From DASXTS01 sp036505275 (lineage in GTDB: Bacteria > Actinomycetota > Actinomycetes > Mycobacteriales > Pseudonocardiaceae): a stretch of 8,996 nucleotides of DNA. The position numbers were made by a program, and so were the translations under genes. Location of the stretch: the NCBI GenBank assembly GCA_036505275.1, contig DASXTS010000178.1, positions 1 to 8,996 of the forward strand, given 5' to 3'. The notes beneath the pieces were generated by a model, which saw nothing but the letters and a program-made list of their open reading frames with translations, was not told where the DNA came from and did no database searches. Within the stretch, counting starts at the first letter, position 1. Each line of letters starts with the position of its first letter. Of the stretch, positions 4,295-8,996 are shown one piece after another.

Positions 4295-7200
4295 GGAGCA
4301 GGGCGCGTTCACCCCGAGCGCGGCAGTTTGGCTCGTGGCCGAGCCGCAGGCATTCGACACGACGACGTCGTACTCGCCCGCATCGGCGACGCCGGCGGCG
4401 GTGATGGTGAGCAGTGGAGTGGTGGCCCCGGAGATCGTTCCACCGCCGGCCGACGGGCCGTCGCTCAGATTCGCGCCGCCCGTGCGCCACTGGTAGGCCA
4501 GCGTGCCACTGCCATTGGCGCTTACGCTGAAGCTGGCCGTGCCGCCGGCCGGCACCGTCTGATCCGCCGGCTGGGCGTCAATGGTCACCGGTGCCTGACC
4601 TCGGATCGCCAGGCTGTGGAGCCCGCCCGCCGCGACGGCCGTGAAGCCGGTGTTCGGCGCTGGCACGTTGCATTGGCCGTGGTTGTTGTATCCCCACGCC
4701 ACGATCGAGCCGTCGGCTTTCAGGCCCAGGCTGTGGAACCAACTGCTCTTGACAGCCGCGAAGCCCGTATTCGGCGCGGGCACGTTCAACTGGCTGTATT
4801 CGTTATTTCCCCACGCCACGATCGAGCCGTCGGCCTTCAGGCCCAGACTGTGGAGCGCGCCCCCCGTGAGAGATGCGAAGCCGCTGTTCGGCGCGGGTAC
4901 ATTGCACTGGCCGTAGTCGTTGCGTCCCCATGCCAAGATCGAACCGTCGGCCTTCAGGCCCAGGCTGTGGTCCTCGCCTGCCGCGATGGCCACGAAGCCG
5001 CTATTCGGCGCGGGAACGTTGCATTCGCCGTATTCGTTGCGCCCCCAGGCTGAGATCGAGCCGTCGGCCTTCAGGGCCAAGCCGTGGTACTGGCCCGATG
5101 CAACGGCTACGAAGCCCGTGTTCGGCGCAGGCAAGAGAGTGGTCTGGCCATAGCCGTTGTCTCCAAATGCTACGATCGAGCCGTCGGCCTTCAGGCACAG
5201 GCTGTGGTAACCGGCCGCCGTCACAGCCGTGAAGCCCGTGTTCGGCGCGGGCACGTTGCATTGGCCCCAGTCGTTGCGTCCCCAAGCCACGACCGAGCCG
5301 TCGGCCTCCAGGCCCAAGCCATGCTGGTGACCCGCCGCGACCGCCGTGAAGCCGGTGTTCGGCGCGGGCACGTTGATCTCGCCGTAGCCGTTGTCGCCCC
5401 ACGCCGCGATGGTTCCGGTGGTCGCGCAACTCACCGTGAGCGCGGCGTTATTGCTCGTCTGAGCGCCGCAGTCGTTCGTCACGACCACGTTGTAATCGAT
5501 CGCCGCGTCGTCCGGCGTCGCCGGATCGATGGTCAGCGTCGGGCTGGTCGCACCGCTGATATTTCCACCGTCGGCCAGCGGCGCCGCGCCGCGCCGCCAT
5601 TGATAGTTCAACGGTCCGGCGCCGGAGGCGATGACGCTGAAGCTGGCGGCGCCGCCGGCCGGCACGGTTTGATCCGATGGCTGCGTACCGATGGTCGGGG
5701 AGGGGGAGGTCTGAATTCGTATCGCCAGAGTGTTAAACACACCTCCCGTGACGGCGGCGAAGCCCGTATTCGGCGCGGGCACGTCGGTCTGACCGTAGGC
5801 GTTTAGTCCCCAGGCGACGATGGAGCCGTCGGCCTTCAGACCCAGGCTGTGGCCTGCGCCGGCCGCGACCGCCACGAATCCGCTGTTCGGCGCGGGCACA
5901 TCGGTCTCACCGTCGTAGTTGACCCCCCACCCCACGATCGAGCCGTCGGCCTTCAGTCCCAGGCTGTGATTGTAACCGGCCGCGACCGCCACGAACCCGC
6001 TGTTCGGCGCGGGCACGGTGGCCTGACCCCAGTAGTTGTCACCCCACGCAACAATGGAGCCGTCGGCCTTGAGTCCGAGGCAATGGTCCTGGCCGGCCGA
6101 GATGGCCACGAACCCGCTGTTCGGCACAGGCACGTTGGTCTGACCATAGGCGTTGAGTCCCCATGCCACGATCGAGCCGTCGGCCTTCAGGCCCAGGTTG
6201 TGGTGCTGGCCAGCCGCGATGGCCACGAACCCGCTGTTCGGCGCGGGCACGCACGACTGACCGTAGTCGAGGAATCCCGATTGACCGCAGTTCCCAGCGC
6301 CCCACGCCACGATCGAGCCGTCGGCCTTCAGGCCCAGGCTGTGGAACCCGCCGGCCGCGACGGCCACAAACCCGCTGTTGGGCGCTGGCACGCACGACTG
6401 ACCGTGGTGGTAGCCGCCCGATTGACCGCAGGGCCCAGCACCCCACGCCACGATTGAGCCGTCCGCCTCCAGGCCCAGGGTGTGGGCCAAGCCGCCCGCG
6501 ACGGCTACGAACCCGGTGTTCGGCGGGGGCACGCACGACTGACCGTAGTCGTAGAATCCCGATTGACCGCAGGACCCAGCGCCCCACGCCGCGATTGGTC
6601 CTGTGGTCGCGCAGCTCACCGTGAGCGCGGCGTTATTGCTCGTCTGAGCACCGCAGTCGTTCGTCACGACCACGTTGTAATCGGTCCCCGCGTCTTCCGG
6701 CATGACTGGATTGATCGTGAGTGTCGCGCTGGTCGCACCGCTGATGTTGCCGCCATCGGCCAGCGGCGCCGCGCCGCGGCGCCATTCATACGTCAGCGGC
6801 TCGGCGCCGGAGGCGACGACGCTGAAGGTGGCCGTGCCGCCAGCCGGCGCTGTCTGGTTCGACGGCTGCGTGTCGATGGTCGGGCACGTTGTCGGACACG
6901 CGTCGCCGACGCCGTCGCCGTCGGAGTCTTGCTGTCCAGGGTTGTAGACGGTCGGACAGTTGTCGCAGGCATCCGCGACGCCGTCGCCATCCTGATCCGG
7001 CGAGTCCGGGTCGCAACAGTCGCCGATGCCATCGCCATCGGTGTCCGTCTGGCTTGGATTGGCGACGGTCGGGCAATTGTCAGTCGCGTCGGGCACGCCG
7101 TCGCCGTCGAAGTCGCCCGCCTGACCGATGCCGAGAAGCACGCGCATCTGATAGTTGCCGGCGGTGAAGCTGTAGCCCTGCACGTCGACGTAGTAATCGC

Positions 7201-8996
7201 CGGCGGCGTCGGCGGGCACGTAGTAGAGCACGCGATTCCAAACGCCATCGTAGCCGGGGCCAGCGAATGACCAGCCGGTGAAGCCCAGCCCACTGATCCC
7301 ATCCGGGGCAACCAGTCCACCGCCGGCCCCGCCGAAGTCGGGACTCATCAGGGCTTTGACCTCTATCGCATACACGTGCTGCGGCAGGGCTGTGAAGGAG
7401 AACCAATCATTGTCGGCGCTGTGGCCAAGCACGCCGCTGATCGGCGTGCCGTCCGTGGTGATCGGTGTCGCCGATGCCGGAGTATCGCCGTAGTCGTCTG
7501 GGGGAATGGGGCCCAGATCGGTCAGGGTCAGCTCGTACGTTCCGCCCGATTCGCCGACGCCCGCGTACACGAGCACGTAATAGGGTCCGGCGCCGCCCGC
7601 CGGCACGCCGTAAATAAATCCAGTCCACGGGCCCGGCCCGGCCGGACCGCCATACGAAAAGTCGGAATAGTCGAGGTAGGGGCCGTTGTAGAGCACCGTC
7701 GCAACTGACGACGAGTCGGCATTTGTCAATGCGCGAACCTGCACGCTGTAGAGGTGGTCGGCCAGGGCATTGAAACTGAAGAAATCGTAGTCCCCGGGAT
7801 AGTTGATCGTGCCATTGACGACGCTTCCATCGACCGGCGCGGGTGTCGCCGCCGACTCCATTCCGCTGTAATCATCCGCCGGCGTGCCCTGATCGGTGAC
7901 GCCGAGTGCCACGTACCCAACCTGCGTGCCAAAATAGGACGTGGTCTTGAGGTAATACACCGCCGTCGCCGGCGCGAAGAAGCTCAGTTCGTTCGGGCTG
8001 ACATAGTCCCACTCGTCCAGCACGGTGGCGCAGTCGGTGTCGATCAGTTGAGTGCGCTGATAAAAGGTGCCCGACCACGTGAGCGTAGTGAGCTGGTAGA
8101 GATGCCCCGCATCGCAGGACAGGCTGAGCCAATCCTCATCCGTCTCAGGGTCGATGATGATCGACGTAATGCTGCCGTCGGCGGCGATCGGCGTGGCCGC
8201 TCCGCAGTTGTCGCCGTGATCGTCGCCGGCCGTCGCGCCCAAGTCGGTCACCCGCACCTCGTAGGGGCCGGTGCCGTCGGGCCAGCCCACCACACGCACG
8301 AGCAGGTCGCCGTCGGCACCGGCCGGGAGGTAATAAGACAGCGAAGCCCAGTTGCCTTCCGGCCCGCCGGCCGGCGCATAGGACCAGCCCGTCCAGCCCA
8401 GGCTACCCAAGCCCTGATAGAACTCTGCCCCGGTGTAGGAATACACTGCGGTCGGCATGGCCCGCACGTCCAGGCGGTAGAGATGCTGCCCGGCGCCGGC
8501 GAACGTGAACCAGTCCACGTCACCCACGTAGTCGATCACACCGGCGACAACGGTGCCGTCTGTCGGAATGGGCGTGGCCCCGGCCTGCTGGCCGCTATGG
8601 TCATCCACCGCCACTCCCTGATCGGTCACTCCGATCTCAACATAGCCCACCGACGACGCGGCGATCGAGGCAATCCGTACGTAGTAAGTGTCCGTCGTGG
8701 CCGGCACGACGCTGTGCTCATTTACGTTGTAGTAGCCCCAATCAGCCACAACGGTGACGCAATCCGGCCCACGCACTTCGACGATGTAGTAGAAGCTGCT
8801 CGACGCCACTAACGTCGTCGCTTGATAGCGGTGGCCGGCGACGGCGCTGAAACTGAGCCAGTCTTCATCCGTGACCGGGTCGATGATGGCACTGACCGCC
8901 GTGCCATCGGTCGTGATCGCGGTGGCCGTCGCACAGGTGTCGCCATGATCGTCCGCAAGTGTCGCCGCGCTCGAAATCGCCAGGCACCCCACAAGA
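4112..8996 (-). CDS. Giant secreted PPC / TSP3 / Ig-like / RCC1-propeller protein with C-terminal dockerin-like module (5' end cut)
   Basis: Read leftward from the right edge to TGA-side end at 4112. 1626 residues are counted from the in-frame GTG at 8992, but the frame is open to the edge, so the true start is outside. Order: signal-peptide end 1-13; five PPC-like beta domains about 14-622; thrombospondin type-3 repeats 627-700; Ig-like 704-794; seven RCC1-like repeats 800-1094; Ig-like 1099-1189; seven RCC1-like repeats 1195-1466; Ig-like 1467-1562; dockerin-like module 1567-1626. There is no enzyme motif. The protein probably acts outside the cell or on its surface, in binding or adhesion. 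RCC1-like repeats here need not bind nucleotide exchange partners; in bacteria they are generic propeller blades. The C-terminal module matches that of the gene at the left edge, suggesting a shared export or anchoring signal. The gene stands alone, with gene-free DNA downstream. Architecture is secure; function is not known. Confidence 0.93.
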   Translation of the reverse strand, partial: LVGCLAISSAATLADDHGDTCATATAITTDGTAVSAIIDPVTDEDWLSFSAVAGHRYQATTLVASSSFYYIVEVRGPDCVTVVADWGYYNVNEHSVVPATTDTYYVRIASIAASSVGYVEIGVTDQGVAVDDHSGQQAGATPIPTDGTVVAGVIDYVGDVDWFTFAGAGQHLYRLDVRAMPTAVYSYTGAEFYQGLGSLGWTGWSYAPAGGPEGNWASLSYYLPAGADGDLLVRVVGWPDGTGPYEVRVTDLGATAGDDHGDNCGAATPIAADGSITSIIIDPETDEDWLSLSCDAGHLYQLTTLTWSGTFYQRTQLIDTDCATVLDEWDYVSPNELSFFAPATAVYYLKTTSYFGTQVGYVALGVTDQGTPADDYSGMESAATPAPVDGSVVNGTINYPGDYDFFSFNALADHLYSVQVRALTNADSSSVATVLYNGPYLDYSDFSYGGPAGPGPWTGFIYGVPAGGAGPYYVLVYAGVGESGGTYELTLTDLGPIPPDDYGDTPASATPITTDGTPISGVLGHSADNDWFSFTALPQHVYAIEVKALMSPDFGGAGGGLVAPDGISGLGFTGWSFAGPGYDGVWNRVLYYVPADAAGDYYVDVQGYSFTAGNYQMRVLLGIGQAGDFDGDGVPDATDNCPTVANPSQTDTDGDGIGDCCDPDSPDQDGDGVADACDNCPTVYNPGQQDSDGDGVGDACPTTCPTIDTQPSNQTAPAGGTATFSVVASGAEPLTYEWRRGAAPLADGGNISGATSATLTINPVMPEDAGTDYNVVVTNDCGAQTSNNAALTVSCATTGPIAAWGAGSCGQSGFYDYGQSCVPPPNTGFVAVAGGLAHTLGLEADGSIVAWGAGPCGQSGGYHHGQSCVPAPNSGFVAVAAGGFHSLGLKADGSIVAWGAGNCGQSGFLDYGQSCVPAPNSGFVAIAAGQHHNLGLKADGSIVAWGLNAYGQTNVPVPNSGFVAISAGQDHCLGLKADGSIVAWGDNYWGQATVPAPNSGFVAVAAGYNHSLGLKADGSIVGWGVNYDGETDVPAPNSGFVAVAAGAGHSLGLKADGSIVAWGLNAYGQTDVPAPNTGFAAVTGGVFNTLAIRIQTSPSPTIGTQPSDQTVPAGGAASFSVIASGAGPLNYQWRRGAAPLADGGNISGATSPTLTIDPATPDDAAIDYNVVVTNDCGAQTSNNAALTVSCATTGTIAAWGDNGYGEINVPAPNTGFTAVAAGHQHGLGLEADGSVVAWGRNDWGQCNVPAPNTGFTAVTAAGYHSLCLKADGSIVAFGDNGYGQTTLLPAPNTGFVAVASGQYHGLALKADGSISAWGRNEYGECNVPAPNSGFVAIAAGEDHSLGLKADGSILAWGRNDYGQCNVPAPNSGFASLTGGALHSLGLKADGSIVAWGNNEYSQLNVPAPNTGFAAVKSSWFHSLGLKADGSIVAWGYNNHGQCNVPAPNTGFTAVAAGGLHSLAIRGQAPVTIDAQPADQTVPAGGTASFSVSANGSGTLAYQWRTGGANLSDGPSAGGGTISGATTPLLTITAAGVADAGEYDVVVSNACGSATSQTAALGVNAPCSVPGDVNGDCHVGLTDYASFPGCMYGPNVPYPNGCGLFDLNLDNDVDLGDFAEFEIAFTGD
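4595..5410 (-). repeat. RCC1-like repeat block 2, seven units (putative beta-propeller)
   Basis: Residues 1195-1466: seven units of 39 residues, one with an extra residue ('TTLLPAP'). The DNA period is 117 bp (120 once), seen by the spacing of 'gagccgtcggccttcaggcc' at about 4707, 4824, 4941, 5058, 5178 and 5295. It has no cysteine insertions like those of block 1, but four units have 'GQCN' or 'GECN', placing a single cysteine at the same blade position. Confidence 0.88.
5420..6683 (-). repeat. 79-bp near-identical direct repeat in the ends of Ig-like domains 1 and 2
   Basis: 5420-5498 and 6605-6683 match at 77 of 79 bases by hand alignment, encoding 'DYNVVVTNDCGAQTSNNAAL'-'TVSCATTG'. The copies are 1185 bp (395 codons) apart. 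The match is far better than between the repeat units themselves, which points to a recent duplication or gene conversion of the Ig + propeller cassette. Confidence 0.85.
5711..6595 (-). repeat. RCC1-like repeat block 1, seven units (putative beta-propeller)
   Basis: Residues 800-1094: seven copies of 'ADGSIVAWG...GQ.(N/D)VPAPN' + '(S/T)GFVAVAAG..HSLGLK'. Units 4-7 are 39 residues (117 bp). The first three carry an eight-residue insertion with two cysteines each ('CGQSGFYDYGQSC' type). The block starts mid-unit at 'IAAWG' and ends with the matching half ('LAIR'), the arrangement expected when first and last strands close one propeller. Confidence 0.88.
6893..7114 (-). other. Thrombospondin type-3 calcium-binding repeats
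   Basis: Residues 627-700 contain 'DFDGDGVPDATDNCPTVANP', 'DTDGDGIGDCCD', 'DQDGDGVADACDNCPTVYNP' and 'DSDGDGVGDAC'. These D-x-D-G-D-G-x-x-D loops with paired cysteines are classic TSP3 repeats, which bind several calcium ions and stiffen the linker between the N-terminal beta domains and the Ig/propeller half. Confidence 0.9.
7127..8953 (-). other. Five PPC-like beta domains in two alternating types
   Basis: Residues about 14-126, 129-253, 257-368, 371-495 and 498-622. Each opens with 'DD[HY][GS]D...A.(T/P)I..DG..V.G.ID...D.DW(F/L)SF', the hallmark of bacterial pre-peptidase C-terminal (PPC) type beta sandwiches. Domains 1 and 3 form one type: about 112 residues, two cysteines each (C20/C78, C263/C321), ending 'GY(V)..GVTDQG'. 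Domains 2, 4 and 5 form a longer type with 'GWTGWSYA'-like insertions. The order is A-B-A-B-B, as expected if an A-B pair was duplicated. Confidence 0.75.
8954..8996 (-). other. C-terminal part of a signal peptide or lipobox
   Basis: The first visible residues, 'LVGCLAISSAATLADDHGD', are the end of a hydrophobic segment. Signal peptidase I could cut after 'TLA' (residue 13), just before the first beta domain. 'LVGC' also fits a lipobox, which would make the protein a lipoprotein cut before the cysteine. The upstream n-region is outside the window, so the two cannot be separated. Confidence 0.55.

Noticed and set aside
4605..6595. Regularly spaced repeats that could suggest a CRISPR-like array
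   Set aside because: The 117-bp period is a whole number of codons inside one continuous frame encoding RCC1-like blades. Repeats and spacers both code and both vary like protein.
4265..8812. Several long open frames on the + strand opposite the large gene
   Set aside because: They mirror the repeats of the large gene, are rich in R, G, A and V as expected for antisense of high-G+C coding DNA, and have no family motifs.

Overview
The window looks like part of a G+C-rich planctomycete-type genome (Planctomycetota, possibly near Phycisphaerae). This rests on style, not on a marker gene. Two secreted proteins carry the dockerin-like C-terminal module typical of that group (two D-x-N/D-x-D calcium loops around a 'DYASFPGCM.GP' core). 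There is also a GxxExxY nuclease-fold gene embedded in 'CACCGCGGAGGCGC..GAG' dispersed repeats, and gene-poor DNA full of short hairpins. No rRNA, tRNA, CRISPR array or complete transposase gene was seen.

Layout, left to right. 2-838 (+) is the 3' end of a secreted multi-domain protein: an SH3-like piece, a dockerin-like module, then a 178-residue tail that is visibly A+T-richer. The same frame continues past the stop into a decayed second dockerin half (839-1057). 1065-1829 (+) is a repeat-bounded cassette: palindromic repeats, an intact GxxExxY gene (1212-1631), a second set of repeats, and a truncated second start that resembles the same gene. 1910-3090 (-) holds a PIN-domain toxin/antitoxin pair with a one-base overlap. 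Homologous fragments of a histidine-kinase C-terminus lie on both sides of it, in the same orientation. 3092-4111 has no convincing gene. It holds another interrupted copy of the dispersed repeat, a 17-bp tandem repeat, a nested palindromic array of hairpins, a three-hairpin cluster closed by an outer stem, and a hairpin just past the stop of the last gene.

4112-8996 (-) is one very large secreted protein (1626 residues visible, start beyond the right edge). In order it has a signal-peptide end, five PPC-like beta domains, thrombospondin type-3 calcium repeats, Ig-like domain, seven RCC1-like repeats, Ig-like domain, seven RCC1-like repeats, Ig-like domain, and a C-terminal dockerin-like module. 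The two sets of exactly seven repeats suggest two complete seven-bladed beta-propellers. Near-identical DNA in the Ig segments suggests the Ig-propeller cassette was duplicated recently.

The genes do not form one pathway. The two outer genes are cell-surface or secreted proteins that share a C-terminal module. The middle 3 kb is a patch of small selfish or defensive modules, gene debris and repeats that has collected between them.
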